NCBI GenBank assembly: GCA_035363095.1
Contig: DAOSEK010000002.1
Span: forward strand, 62,001-126,000
Origin: DAOSEK01 sp035363095
GTDB lineage: Archaea; Nanobdellota; Nanobdellia; Woesearchaeales; UBA119
DNA length: 64,000 bases
Direction of reading: 5' to 3'
Below the pieces are notes generated by a model. The model had not been told where the DNA came from and searched no databases. It saw only the letters and a program-made list of their open reading frames with translations. A program made the translations under genes and the position numbers. Below, piece after piece: positions 1 to 8,961 of the stretch; position 1 is the stretch's first letter, and every line of letters begins with the position of its first letter.

Positions 1-398
1 TATTGCGAGAAACATTCTATTATTCTATCCAGAAAAGTTGAGAAATTGAAAGAGGCGATGACCATCTAAAAGAATGGTCAAAGAAACAGACAAAATTATT
101 TAAAGAATTAACTCCTAAGCAGATTCAAATTGTCCAAGAGTTGTTAGCCAAATATCCTAAATGGCTAAATGAGGATAGCATGGTTCCGATAGCAGACCCT
201 TTTGTTATTGCGTTAGCTATTGAGATGGAAACTGACACACAGAAGACTTTAATCGAAACAATTAAAAAAAGAATAGTGGTTTCAGAAGAAAGAATAAGCG
301 GTAAAAAGACCAAAGTGCCTTATGTGTGCCAAGCATATGGGATTGAGTGCATATTTTTAATTGAAATGTTTAGAAAAGAAGGATGGGTATTCAAATGA
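1..398 (+). pseudogene. DUF4411 (PIN-like) protein, 5'-truncated by the window and frameshifted
   Basis: The last ~115 codons read as a DUF4411 protein: a GDDHLKEW motif (57-80), a KYPKW motif, an ADPFVIALA segment, a PYVCQAYGIEC segment and the C-terminal FRKEGWVF typical of the family. Family members are small PIN-fold proteins that are probably toxin nucleases. The in-frame Met at 141 is internal, not the start. Upstream, the same frame has a TGA at 39-41, while frame 1 (1-40) reads a plausible continuation (HSIILSRKV). The gene therefore appears frameshifted around 40-48, or the read has an error there. Its 5' part lies outside the window. The call rests on remembered family motifs. Confidence 0.6.
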
Positions 399-529
399 TG
401 ATTGACGAAAATATTGTTGATAATAACAACATAAAACTGTCAGTATTCCTTAATAAAGTTCTTCTTTTAGACCCAAATACCAATCTGGACATCGCAACCG
501 CTTTTTGTAATTTTTTCGGATTTTTCTAA
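395..529 (+). pseudogene. 44-codon stub resembling the N-terminus of a PLD-like/SNF2 helicase-type defence protein
   Basis: An ATG overlaps the stop of the DUF4411 gene (ATGA) and opens 44 codons ending in TAA at 527-529. The translation contains DNNNIKLSVFLNKVL and LDIATAFCNFFGF. This resembles the first ~45 residues of helicase-related proteins with a phospholipase D-like N-terminus (LDIATAYFN-GGF pattern). Nothing after GFF continues the family, so it looks like a decayed stub left by a deletion. It could also be a coincidental short ORF. The assignment is from memory of the motif. Confidence 0.4.
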
Positions 530-567
530 TTAAGATTATTAAATAAATATGTTTGCTGTATATTTTA

Positions 568-1227
568 ATGAAAATTAAAGATATATCTATTGAGAATAGA
601 CCCAGAGAGAGAATGGAAAAGCAAGGAGTTCAAGTTCTCTCTGATGCAGAATTATTGGCAATCATTTTAAAGTTTGGAAATAAAGAAGAAAACGTTGTTG
701 ATATGTGTAATAGACTTATTTCTAAATATGGAGTTGATAAATTATCTTCTTGTTCTCTTAAAGAATTGCAAGAAATAAAAGGTATTGGTAAAGCTAAAGC
801 TTCTCAAATTTTAGCATTGTTTGAATTTAATAAAAGACATAATGTTTCTAAACAAAATGGAAAACAGATAAAGACTGCAAAAGATGTTTATGATTATTGT
901 TATCCTAAACTTAAAGATTTGGATAAAGAGCACTTTATGATACTTCATTTAGATACTAAAAATAGAATTCTAAAAGATGAATTTGTTTCTATCGGAACTT
1001 TAAATTGTTCTTTAGTCCATCCTCGTGAAATATTTAAATCTGCGATTAAAGAAAGTTCTAATAGTATAATATTAGTTCATAATCATCCAACAGGAGATTC
1101 AACACCTTCAGCGGAAGATGTAAAAGTAACTGAAATTTTAAGAAAATCAGGAGAATTATTATCTATCCGTGTTTTAGATCATGTAATTGTTAGTAGTAAT
1201 GATTATTATAGTTTTAATGAGGGTTAG
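568..1227 (+). CDS. radC: RadC-family JAB/MPN-domain protein
   Basis: A 219-aa RadC-like protein. The N-terminal part has a helix-hairpin-helix (LQEIKGIGKAKASQ, around residue 70). The C-terminal MPN/JAB metalloprotease-like domain shows ILVHNHPTGDSTPSAED with the HxHx(n)D zinc ligands intact, near residues 170-185. The role of RadC proteins is unsettled; they are common near mobile elements and defence genes. The ATG at 568 is preferred over the TTG at 553 because MKIKDISIENRPRERM matches the usual family start. The final codons overlap the end of the convergent Bro-N gene by 4 bases. A second, broken copy of its last 34 codons lies at 2151-2252. Confidence 0.9.
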   Translation: MKIKDISIENRPRERMEKQGVQVLSDAELLAIILKFGNKEENVVDMCNRLISKYGVDKLSSCSLKELQEIKGIGKAKASQILALFEFNKRHNVSKQNGKQIKTAKDVYDYCYPKLKDLDKEHFMILHLDTKNRILKDEFVSIGTLNCSLVHPREIFKSAIKESSNSIILVHNHPTGDSTPSAEDVKVTEILRKSGELLSIRVLDHVIVSSNDYYSFNEG

Positions 1228-2054
1228 TTTAATTTCTTTTTTTTGTTTAAGTTATTTTTAGAGCTAACTATTGATTTTCCAGTTTCTTTTTCAATTTCTT
1301 TTCTGGTATTTCCAGCAATTTTACCACCTTTTATTGCAATAGTTTTACTTTCATCAAATCCTTTAGGGTTTTCTTTTTGAGATATTTCTTTGGTTGTAGC
1401 TTCAGCAAGCATATTTAAAATTAGCTCCATATTACTCATATTGTCTCTAAGATTTTCTTTTTTTAATCCTTTAAGTATTTTATATTCTTTAATACTTTTA
1501 TCGGACCATGCTTTTGTGATCTCATTTGTTAAAATTGCAAAATCTTCTTGTTTTTCTATACCTACTCTTTCCCATTCATCTGTTAATTGCTTTCTAACTT
1601 CTATTGTTTTTAATCGTTGATTAATCCAATCTTTTGAATATCCTTTTTTTAAATATGTTTGTAATGCTCTATCGATTGCAAGTTCAGGATCTTCTGTTTC
1701 ATCAATTCTTTCGCTTCCAACTCTTGCAAGCCATAATTTAAATGGTTCTGCTTTTTTTGATGGAATTGATTGTATTAATCTTAATAATTGTTCAGTATCT
1801 GCCACATCAGTTAGTCTTAATTTTCCATCTTCTGCAACTAATTTCAACTGGTTACAATTTGTAACCGTTTCATTTCCTTCTTCTAAAAGTCTATGTTTTA
1901 GAACTTTCCAATAATTTCTAGCAGATTGAAAATCATTTTCAGTAAGAACTGCGACTACATCAACAATTGAGAAAAACCATTTTTCTTTATCTTGATCCCA
2001 ATGAACTCTTACTTTTTTATCCTGAAATAATTTTATAGATTTGTTTTTTCCCAT
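1224..2054 (-). CDS. Bro-N/phage antirepressor-like protein
   Basis: A 276-aa protein with an N-terminal Bro-N domain (VHWDQDKEKWFFSIVDVVAVL, about residues 17-37; ARNYWKVLKHRL after it). The conserved C-terminal region contains LTDEWERVGIEKQEDFAIL, ENLRDNMSNMELILNMLAEA and GGKIAGNTRKEIEKETG. Such proteins resemble phage antirepressors and DinD-like DNA-binding proteins, and are often found beside type I restriction systems. A role in controlling the neighbouring restriction genes is inference. Its C-terminal half has a paralogue inside the chimera at 15740-16288. It is convergent with radC, and its upstream side abuts rearrangement scars. Confidence 0.8.
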   Translation of the reverse strand: MGKNKSIKLFQDKKVRVHWDQDKEKWFFSIVDVVAVLTENDFQSARNYWKVLKHRLLEEGNETVTNCNQLKLVAEDGKLRLTDVADTEQLLRLIQSIPSKKAEPFKLWLARVGSERIDETEDPELAIDRALQTYLKKGYSKDWINQRLKTIEVRKQLTDEWERVGIEKQEDFAILTNEITKAWSDKSIKEYKILKGLKKENLRDNMSNMELILNMLAEATTKEISQKENPKGFDESKTIAIKGGKIAGNTRKEIEKETGKSIVSSKNNLNKKKKLN

Positions 2055-2113
2055 CTTAATGTAATAATTCTAATACTCATTTAAATACTTCGCACCTATT
2101 TGTCCAGTGTATT

Positions 2114-2134
2114 ATTCTCCCCAAACCTCTGAAA
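2114..2134 (-). pseudogene. 21-bp scar identical to the 3' end of the hsdM-hsdS fusion
   Basis: This 21-bp stretch is identical to 2963-2983, the last codons of the hsdMS fusion (SEVWGE, minus strand). Here it stands alone, 60 bp before the Bro-N start and directly before the radC-tail fragment. It is most simply a leftover of a second hsdS or hsdMS copy lost by recombination. Confidence 0.55.
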
Positions 2135-2150
2135 GCACAAAAATATAAAA

Positions 2151-2252
2151 GCTACTAAAATTTTAAGAAAATCAGGTGATTTATTATCCATTCGTGTTTT
2201 AGACCATGTAACTGTTGGTAGTAATGATTATTATAGTTTTAATGAGGGTTAA
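2151..2252 (+). pseudogene. Fragment of a second radC gene (C-terminal 33 codons)
   Basis: The stretch reads ATKILRKSGDLLSIRVLD and continues to NDYYSFNEG and a stop. It matches the last part of the intact RadC (VTEILRKSGELLSIRVLD...) with scattered, partly silent base differences. No upstream radC sequence is present. It shows that a paralogous radC once stood here, or that a cassette carrying Bro-N was inserted at the radC 3' end and displaced the old tail. Confidence 0.75.
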
Positions 2253-2398
2253 TTTTTAATCCATAATACACCTTTATTCTTTACTTTTTCATAAAAAGAA
2301 GGATAATTCACTTTTATTTTTTCAAGTTTTTCTTTGATATAGTTTTCTTGACATTCTTTTTTACAAAATTTGCAATGTTCATAAATTGCTTTATTCAT
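2249..2398 (-). CDS. Small Cys-rich protein, 49 aa
   Basis: An ATG at 2398 overlaps the stop of the DUF6155 gene (ATGA), indicating translational coupling. The 49-aa product starts MNKAIYEHCKFCKKECQ. The HCxxCxxxC cluster at residues 8-16 could bind a metal ion or be half of a zinc site shared in a dimer. The remainder is Lys/Glu-rich and ends VLWIKN. I do not recognise a family. Its stop codon overlaps the end of the radC fragment on the other strand. Coupling to DUF6155 suggests a joint function. Confidence 0.55.
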   Translation of the reverse strand: MNKAIYEHCKFCKKECQENYIKEKLEKIKVNYPSFYEKVKNKGVLWIKN

Positions 2399-2883
2399 TT
2401 TAGTTCATCCATTTTATCTTCTAAGTAGTCTCTATGTCCCCATCCTTCGTTGGAGTTTTGTATTAATTTTTTAATTTCAGGAAGGTATCTTTCTTTTAAA
2501 GAAATATCTTTTTTTATTGTTTCAAAAATACTATTATATACTTTTTCTATTGCTGAATAAAAATTTTCTTGAAAGCGCCAATCAGTTTTTTCTAAATCAT
2601 AAGCTTCTTTAATATAATGTAAACATAATTCAATTAATAAATTGTTTTCAGGATTTGACTTTTTGAAATCAGTTATTGTATTTCTAGCATCTCGTAAACT
2701 CATTAATTCATAACAAGATAAAGCTTTACTAATCTTATTACATGAAAGTTCAAATAATTTATTATAATCTTTGTTTAATTTTGTCTGCAAGAAAGCATTA
2801 TTTTCTTTACTTAATTTTGATAAATCTATTATTAAGTTAATTAATTGTTCTTTATCTAAGTTTTTTAAATCTGATTTTTTCAT
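2395..2883 (-). CDS. DUF6155-like protein
   Basis: A 162-aa soluble, charged, helical protein. It begins MKKSDLKNLDKEQLINLIIDLSKLS, the usual opening of DUF6155-type proteins, and carries an EGWGHRDYLEDKMDEL segment at the C-terminus. The biochemical role is unknown. It lies directly downstream of the hsdMS fusion on the same strand, separated by a 77-bp gap with a hairpin, and is coupled to the 49-aa Cys protein. The position suggests accessory restriction-island cargo. Confidence 0.6.
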   Translation of the reverse strand: MKKSDLKNLDKEQLINLIIDLSKLSKENNAFLQTKLNKDYNKLFELSCNKISKALSCYELMSLRDARNTITDFKKSNPENNLLIELCLHYIKEAYDLEKTDWRFQENFYSAIEKVYNSIFETIKKDISLKERYLPEIKKLIQNSNEGWGHRDYLEDKMDELK

Positions 2884-2903
2884 TTCATATCGATAATTTT
2901 AGC

Positions 2904-2922
2904 TGTCCGATTTTTTCGGACA
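2904..2922 (-). terminator. Inverted repeat after hsdMS
   Basis: A perfect 7-bp inverted repeat (TGTCCGA / TCGGACA) encloses five T. It lies 38-60 bp downstream of the hsdMS stop and 20 bp before DUF6155. It could be a partial terminator, or a processing hairpin separating the two genes. The T-run is the loop, not a tail, so classic intrinsic termination is uncertain. Confidence 0.4.
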
Positions 2923-2960
2923 CTTCAAAACCTTCATCAATAAGTTTCTTTTTGAGAAGT

Positions 2961-5486
2961 TCATTCTCCCCAAACCTCTGAAATCTTATCCTTAATTTTC
3001 TTATCAAAAATCTCAATTAATTGCTTATTAGAATCAACAAGTTTCTGTTCTTCTTCAATTTGTGCAACAATTTCTTTTTGAGTTTCAATAGGTGGAAGAG
3101 GGATTTTTAATGAAGAAATAGCTGATTTTGAGATTTCTTTAAAAGTCCCTCCAGTACCCATTTCATTCATTCTTTTAACTAATGTAGAAACCATGTAAGC
3201 AACAAAATATTCATTGGCTTTTGAAAAATCTTTTATTATTATATTTTTAAAACCTTGATTAGTTGCTAATTCCGTTTTATTAATTGCAATTCTTCCTATT
3301 GTTGCTCTCGATGATATTAATATTGTTTTTTCTGGAAGTAACTTAGCAGATGAGTTTTTCAATCCTTCTTCAGTTATTTTCCTTTTTGTCTCCTTGATTT
3401 CAGTTATAAAGTTTTCAGCAGGCAAATCCACTAAAGTTGCCCAATTAATATTTCCATTCCAATATTCTTTTATTTCCGAACTAGGTGTTCCACCAGATTC
3501 AATTTTAAAATATTTTTCATCCCCCAACTCAACAACTTCCCAATCACTCTCAATCTTAAAGCTTGGTTTGTAACTCTCAACAACTTTCTTTGCTCCGTCA
3601 ATAATATTCTGATAACTTTCAATCTCTTCAACAATTCTTTCCTGAACTTCAAGAGGTGGAAGAGGGATTTGTAATTTTTTTATATCGCTATTTGATAGAT
3701 GGTAAATATTAACTCCTTTAGCAAATTTTGATAATTGTTCCTTTAAAGGATAATTTAGGAGTAATGATAAAAATTTAGAATCAATTATTTTATTTTTTGT
3801 TCTAATTATATTAATATCCCCTCCTAAAACAACTCCATCTTCATTTAATGCTCTTGCAACAGCAATTCCCATAGGGTCAGCAGTGGTTGTTGCAGGAACT
3901 AAAACATCTCCTTTTACAGATAAAACTCTTCCTTCAAAATTTGTTTCATTTTTAACTCGTTTTATTATTGGATTATAAAGCGTATATAAGTCTCCATAAT
4001 GAATGCACTTATATTTTCCTTTTTCAACAATATCTTTTTTTGAAATCCCTTGACCTCTTAAGAAATCAATATGACCTTCTTCTTCTAATTTAGATAACTC
4101 AACTAAATCCCACTTCCCATCGTAAACTACTGCTTCTTTGTATCTATCTCCACTGAGATTATACTCTTGCTCAACTATTCTTTCTTTAGAAACAACATGT
4201 GCAATCTCAAAACCTTCAAATCCAAACTTAGTACTAACTAATTTTTGACCATTATGAACTGTTTTTTGATAATCATGAATTATTTCTAAAGCTAAAGGCA
4301 AATCATTCTCTTTTATTTCACGCCGTTGAGCACCTAAGTTATAACCATCACTTCCGATTTTTACAAATAACACATTATTTGTTCTCTTTGCAATAGTTTT
4401 ATCTAAAAGAAGAATAGAAGTTTTAACTCCAGAATATGGATTAAACACTCCTGCAGGTAATGAAACAACTGCATAAAGCGATTGTTCTAAAAGCATTTTT
4501 CGTAAAGACCTATACGCAGTTCCATTTTGAAAAATTATTCCTTCAGGAACAACAATACCAGCACGACCATTTGGAGTTAAATGCTCATGAATATAATCAA
4601 CAAATAAAACCTCAGATCTGTTTGCTTGAACACTAAATCTTTTATGAGGTCTAATTCCACCTTTTGGTGTCATAAAAGGAGGATTTGCTAAGATAACATC
4701 AAAATATTCATTCCATTTCTCTTCAGAAGTTAAAGTATCATATTCAGAAATTTTAGGATTACTAAAACCATGCAAATATAAATTTACTAAAGACAAACGA
4801 ACCATATCAGGAGATATATCATATCCAACAACACTTTCAGTTAATCTTTTTTTCTCATTTACAGTTAAACTACTATGTCCTTCTAAAACATTCGATTCTA
4901 AAATATGCTTATATGCAGAAATTAGAAATCCAGCAGTACCACAAGCAGGGTCTAAAATCAAATCATCTTTTGTTGGATTTACAACTTTAACAATAAAATC
5001 AATAATATGTCGTGGAGTTCTAAATTGACCTGCATCTCCTTGAGAACCCATAATTGACAATAAATATTCAAAAGCATCTCCTAATTTTTCAGAATGGTCA
5101 TATTCAAAAGCATCAATAGTTTTTAAAAATCCTTTTAGTGTTTCAGGATCTCTATAAGGTAAATATGCATTCTTAAAAATATCTCTAAATAATTGAGGAA
5201 TATTTGGATTTTGATTCATTCGCAAAATTGCTTCTCCATAAAGACCAACTAATTCATGCCCACTTATTCTTGAATCAAAAATTTTAGACCATGCATATTT
5301 TTCATATTCGCCAGTAAAAAATTTAGCTTTTCCTCCTAATTCTTCAGATTGTTTATCCATATCATCCATGAATTTATAGATTAAAGCAATTGTAATTTGT
5401 TCAACTTGAGTTTTAGGATCAGGTAACTTTCCTACAAGAACATCTCTTGCTGTGTCAATTCTTCGTTTAGTGTTTGCGTCTAACAT
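2961..5486 (-). CDS. hsdM: Type I restriction system methylase fused to its specificity subunit (HsdM-HsdS)
   Basis: An 841-aa fusion. Residues 1-470 are HsdM: the helical N-terminal domain, then the SAM-binding motif DPACGTAGFL at 179-188 and the catalytic NPPF at 268-271 (N6-adenine methylation). Residues ~470-841 are HsdS with two target-recognition domains. Each is followed by the conserved spacer (IPLPPLEVQERIVEEI near 620 and IPLPPIETQKEIVAQIEEE near 800). HsdM and HsdS are usually separate genes; here one chain supplies both, so sequence specificity and methylation are fixed at 1:1. It overlaps the upstream KilA-N gene by 7 bp. It probably forms the R-M complex with HsdR (6388-8961). 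Confidence 0.93.
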   Translation of the reverse strand: MLDANTKRRIDTARDVLVGKLPDPKTQVEQITIALIYKFMDDMDKQSEELGGKAKFFTGEYEKYAWSKIFDSRISGHELVGLYGEAILRMNQNPNIPQLFRDIFKNAYLPYRDPETLKGFLKTIDAFEYDHSEKLGDAFEYLLSIMGSQGDAGQFRTPRHIIDFIVKVVNPTKDDLILDPACGTAGFLISAYKHILESNVLEGHSSLTVNEKKRLTESVVGYDISPDMVRLSLVNLYLHGFSNPKISEYDTLTSEEKWNEYFDVILANPPFMTPKGGIRPHKRFSVQANRSEVLFVDYIHEHLTPNGRAGIVVPEGIIFQNGTAYRSLRKMLLEQSLYAVVSLPAGVFNPYSGVKTSILLLDKTIAKRTNNVLFVKIGSDGYNLGAQRREIKENDLPLALEIIHDYQKTVHNGQKLVSTKFGFEGFEIAHVVSKERIVEQEYNLSGDRYKEAVVYDGKWDLVELSKLEEEGHIDFLRGQGISKKDIVEKGKYKCIHYGDLYTLYNPIIKRVKNETNFEGRVLSVKGDVLVPATTTADPMGIAVARALNEDGVVLGGDINIIRTKNKIIDSKFLSLLLNYPLKEQLSKFAKGVNIYHLSNSDIKKLQIPLPPLEVQERIVEEIESYQNIIDGAKKVVESYKPSFKIESDWEVVELGDEKYFKIESGGTPSSEIKEYWNGNINWATLVDLPAENFITEIKETKRKITEEGLKNSSAKLLPEKTILISSRATIGRIAINKTELATNQGFKNIIIKDFSKANEYFVAYMVSTLVKRMNEMGTGGTFKEISKSAISSLKIPLPPIETQKEIVAQIEEEQKLVDSNKQLIEIFDKKIKDKISEVWGE

Positions 5487-6319
5487 CTTTTATTCTCCAA
5501 TAATTTGTTGTTAATATCTTGAGTCAATAATTTCATCTGAGATATAGCAATTTTATTTAATCTCAAAAGTCTTTCTTCTTGAGGTATTTTTTGTTTAATA
5601 AATTCTGAATTTAGATTTTCAAGATTTGATAAAACAACTAATTGAGTAACATTAGCATAATCTCTTATATTACCTTTTTTATCTTTATTATTCTCTCTCC
5701 ATTCTTTAGCAGTTTTTCCAAACAAAGCCATATTTAAAACATCTGCTTCATTTGCATAGATACGATTAATTTCATTTTTACTAAGTTCTTTAGGAATTAA
5801 ATTTTCTTTAATTGCATCAGTATGAATTTTATAATTAATTTTTACAAGTTCTCTTTTAACATCCCATCCTAAACTTAAACGTTTATTTTCTTCATTTTTT
5901 AATCTTCTAAATTCTTTAATAAAATAAAGTTTAAATTCTGCAGAAATCCAAGATGCAAATTCAAGTGCAATATCCTCATGAGCATAAGTTCCACTATCAT
6001 ATCTACCTGATTTAGTAATAATTCCTTTAGCATTAGTTATTTCAATCCATTTTGAAGGAGATATGGTAAATGAATTTAGACCTGCCTGCATTCTAATCGT
6101 ATCGAATCCGACACGGTTAAAATTAGGATTATGAATTTTCTCCCATATTCCTAAAAACTCAATAGTATTACGATTTCTAAGCCAATTTATAACCACAAAC
6201 CGGGGTTCTTCAGAATTTTTCTTTTTTGCAATATCTGTAAGAGAAACATATTTATGAGAATCTATGTTTTGAATACTAACATCAATTCCATCAACCTTAA
6301 CAATTTCTTTCTTTAACAT
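5480..6319 (-). CDS. KilA-N domain protein within the type I R-M operon
   Basis: A 279-aa protein. The N-terminal KilA-N DNA-binding domain spans about residues 10-135 (HKYVSLTDIAKKKN; RNRNTIEFLGIWEKIHNPNF; SGRYDSGTYAHEDIALEFASWIS). The helical C-terminus (NEADVLNMALFGKTAKEWR; YANVTQLVVLSNLENLN) is typical of KilA-N proteins found in bacterial and archaeal restriction islands. Its stop overlaps the hsdMS start by 7 bp. It sits between hsdR and hsdMS with its own apparent promoter and a palindrome upstream, so it may control methylase expression. That role is inference. Confidence 0.85.
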   Translation of the reverse strand: MLKKEIVKVDGIDVSIQNIDSHKYVSLTDIAKKKNSEEPRFVVINWLRNRNTIEFLGIWEKIHNPNFNRVGFDTIRMQAGLNSFTISPSKWIEITNAKGIITKSGRYDSGTYAHEDIALEFASWISAEFKLYFIKEFRRLKNEENKRLSLGWDVKRELVKINYKIHTDAIKENLIPKELSKNEINRIYANEADVLNMALFGKTAKEWRENNKDKKGNIRDYANVTQLVVLSNLENLNSEFIKQKIPQEERLLRLNKIAISQMKLLTQDINNKLLENKRC

Positions 6320-6360
6320 TTTAATTTCTCTAAAATAAATAAGTTTGAATATATTTTAAT

Positions 6361-6378
6361 TATGGCAAATTCGCCATA
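6361..6378 (-). promoter_or_regulatory. Palindrome upstream of the KilA-N/hsdMS promoter
   Basis: TATGGC and GCCATA arms with a 6-bp spacer lie in the 68-bp gap between hsdR and KilA-N. They are just upstream of a TATA-like stretch (about 6346-6354) located ~30 bp from the KilA-N ATG. The position suits an operator controlling KilA-N and hsdMS separately from hsdR. Confidence 0.4.
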
Positions 6379-6387
6379 TTTAAAACA

Positions 6388-8961
6388 TCAAGCAAATGCA
6401 TTTAATGAAACATAATCTTTTATATAATCAATAACTGGGTCAGCCCATCCATTTAATTCTTTAAGGTCTTTCATATTGAATCTTGGATTTGTTGCAAGTC
6501 GTGTATATTCTTTTGATTCCATGATTTCTTGAATTTCTTTATCTGTAATATATGCATTAATGAATTGCTTTATTACATGTAAATGTTTAAACAAGTGTTC
6601 TTGTTTTTCTTCATCTTTTCCATACATCGAAATGAATTTCTCAACTTCTTCATCGAGTAATTCTTCTTTAGTTTTAATTTTCTTAATTAGACCTAAAGCT
6701 TTTTCAAGCATTTCTCGAAGTGTTACTCTTCTATTAATCTTTAATGCTCTTCTTAATTTATCTAAATTAAAATACTCTGAAGGTTTATCAAAAATTTCAT
6801 TCTTAACATACTCTTCTGCTTCTGCAAAATTTCCAGATTCAAACTGTTCTTTAATAGTTGAATGAGCTTTAACTGTTTCTTCAAATTTATCATAGAATTT
6901 TCTATCAATTTTCATCCCTTCAAGACCAACTTCAGCCTCTTGATAAGATTTCAAAGGGTCTGGATTATAATTTTCATATTCTTTTAAATCAACAGGTGGA
7001 GAATCACGTGGAATGCTTCCTTTAGTAATTGGAGGAAGTTTTAAAATTTCATCATAATTATATTTTTCTTCAAAATATTCACAATTTGCAAAGAAATCAA
7101 ACATTTTGTAGGTTTCTTTTTCTTTTTTGTATAAATCAAACTCTCCTAAATAATTTTTTTCCTTGTATGAAAAAGTAAATTTACGAGTTCCTCTTCCTTT
7201 AATTTGAATAAAATCAGTTGGAGAAAAAATCGGTCTCATTAAACATAAATTTAAAATATCTTGACAATCATATCCTGTCGTCATCATTCCAACAGTAACA
7301 CAAACTCTAGTTTTACTTGAGTGATATCCTTCTTTAAATTTAGTATGTCCATTAAGATTGTTATTTGCAAAATTAATTGTAAATTGTTGTGAGTCAGTAA
7401 TATTTGATGTTATTTGAATTGCAAAATCTGAATTATATTTTCCAGGGTATAATTCGTGAGCTAATTTATTTAGTAATTGAGTTACTTTAGAAGCATGATT
7501 TTGACTAACACAAAAAATAATAGTTTTACCAATTTCTCCAGTTAATGGATCTTTTAGTGCTTTTTCTAAAAAAGTTTTACAAAAAATTGTATTTGTTTTT
7601 TCAGAATAAAATTTCTTTTCAAAATCGTTATGATAAAATATTTTCTCCTCTTCTTTTCCTTCTTCATTCTCAATTAAAATAGAATAACCTTGATCAGATA
7701 ATAATTGAGTTGTAATTTCAGTTCTTGCATCTACTACAATGGGCTGTACTAAAAATGGTCCTTCAGGATCATTAACCCCATTAACTAAAGAATATCTAAA
7801 TGTTGGTTCTCCAGATTCGCAACCAAATGTTTTATATGAGTCTAACAATTGTCTTTTTTCTAATTTTTTAGGGTCTTTTTCATTTAATTTACCAAGATCA
7901 ACATTTCTTAAATAATCTTTAGGAGTTGCAGTAAGTCCTAATTTGTACCCTAAAAAATATTCAAATACTGCTCTGCTGTTTCCACCAATTGATCTATGTG
8001 CTTCATCAGAAATAACTAAATCAAAATCAGTTGGCGAAAAAAGATCTTTGTATTTGTTGTTAAATAATAGAGATTGAACAGTTGTTACAACAATTACGGC
8101 TTTTCTCCAATTATCTTTATTTTCTTTGTAAACAACACAAGAATAATCGTTTTTCAAATAATTGTTAAATGCTTTGAGTGCTTGTGTTTCTAATTCAAGT
8201 CTATCAACTAAAAATAAAACTCTTTTTGCATTTCCTGTTCTTAAAAATAATTTAATTACTCCCGCAGATACAAGAGTTTTACCTGTTCCTGTAGCCATCT
8301 CAAATAAAAATCTAGTTTTTCCTTCAGAAACAGCTTTTTGAAGACTTTTTATTGCATTTACTTGATATGTTCTAAAAAACCTTAATTCATTTTCTCTAAT
8401 AAATTCAGATTTTGAATTTTCATCCATCCATCTTGGATCTGTTTTATAATCAGGTTTTTGAGCAATAGCGATATAATCAGTATCAATATTTTCTTTAACT
8501 AATGATTCAGGATTTGGCTTATATGGATTATGTCCTAAATATCTTTCTTTAAGTGATTGATATGTTGGAAAAGTTGTTATAATCTCAGGATTTCCAAATT
8601 CTAAATCCCAAAAATAATGTAAAGTTCCATTAGATAAAATCACAAATCTTGTGTTTTGAGATTTAGCATATTTACGAGCTTGTTCTTTACCATCTAAAGG
8701 ATTCTTGCCTTCTTTTTTAGCTTCTAAAACTAAAAAAGGGAAACCTTTTTCATCAAGTAATAAGAAATCTACAAAACCATCTTTAGTTTTTTCAAAATCC
8801 TCTCCACATTCATTTAAAATATTTTGAGTTATTTTAACATTATTTTCTAATTGGATATTTGCTTTTCCGAATTCATTATCAAAAAAACGCCATTTAGCAT
8901 CCTCTAATAATTTATTGATTAGTAATCTTGATTTTGCTTCTTTATTTCCCATTTTGTTCAT
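6388..8961 (-). CDS. hsdR: Type I restriction endonuclease, R subunit (HsdR)
   Basis: An 857-aa EcoEI-type HsdR. The N-terminal nuclease domain shows D65 followed by LEAK (79-82), the D-ExK catalytic pattern. The SF2 motor has Walker A MATGTGKT (222-229), DEAH (319-322), GLTATP, and a motif VI region TDFIQIKGRGTRKF. The C-terminal helical domain ends with the EcoEI_R_C-like region. It translocates DNA and cuts unmethylated target sites together with the HsdM-S fusion. The upstream RHH gene overlaps its start by 20 bp. All motor motifs look intact, so it is probably active. Confidence 0.95.
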   Translation of the reverse strand: MNKMGNKEAKSRLLINKLLEDAKWRFFDNEFGKANIQLENNVKITQNILNECGEDFEKTKDGFVDFLLLDEKGFPFLVLEAKKEGKNPLDGKEQARKYAKSQNTRFVILSNGTLHYFWDLEFGNPEIITTFPTYQSLKERYLGHNPYKPNPESLVKENIDTDYIAIAQKPDYKTDPRWMDENSKSEFIRENELRFFRTYQVNAIKSLQKAVSEGKTRFLFEMATGTGKTLVSAGVIKLFLRTGNAKRVLFLVDRLELETQALKAFNNYLKNDYSCVVYKENKDNWRKAVIVVTTVQSLLFNNKYKDLFSPTDFDLVISDEAHRSIGGNSRAVFEYFLGYKLGLTATPKDYLRNVDLGKLNEKDPKKLEKRQLLDSYKTFGCESGEPTFRYSLVNGVNDPEGPFLVQPIVVDARTEITTQLLSDQGYSILIENEEGKEEEKIFYHNDFEKKFYSEKTNTIFCKTFLEKALKDPLTGEIGKTIIFCVSQNHASKVTQLLNKLAHELYPGKYNSDFAIQITSNITDSQQFTINFANNNLNGHTKFKEGYHSSKTRVCVTVGMMTTGYDCQDILNLCLMRPIFSPTDFIQIKGRGTRKFTFSYKEKNYLGEFDLYKKEKETYKMFDFFANCEYFEEKYNYDEILKLPPITKGSIPRDSPPVDLKEYENYNPDPLKSYQEAEVGLEGMKIDRKFYDKFEETVKAHSTIKEQFESGNFAEAEEYVKNEIFDKPSEYFNLDKLRRALKINRRVTLREMLEKALGLIKKIKTKEELLDEEVEKFISMYGKDEEKQEHLFKHLHVIKQFINAYITDKEIQEIMESKEYTRLATNPRFNMKDLKELNGWADPVIDYIKDYVSLNAFA

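Noticed and set aside
2923..2960. Open frame between hsdMS and DUF6155 reading LLKKKLIDEGFEVSEKIG
   Set aside because: It looks protein-like and ends right before the DUF6155 start, but has no start codon of its own and is too short to assign. It may be a remnant.
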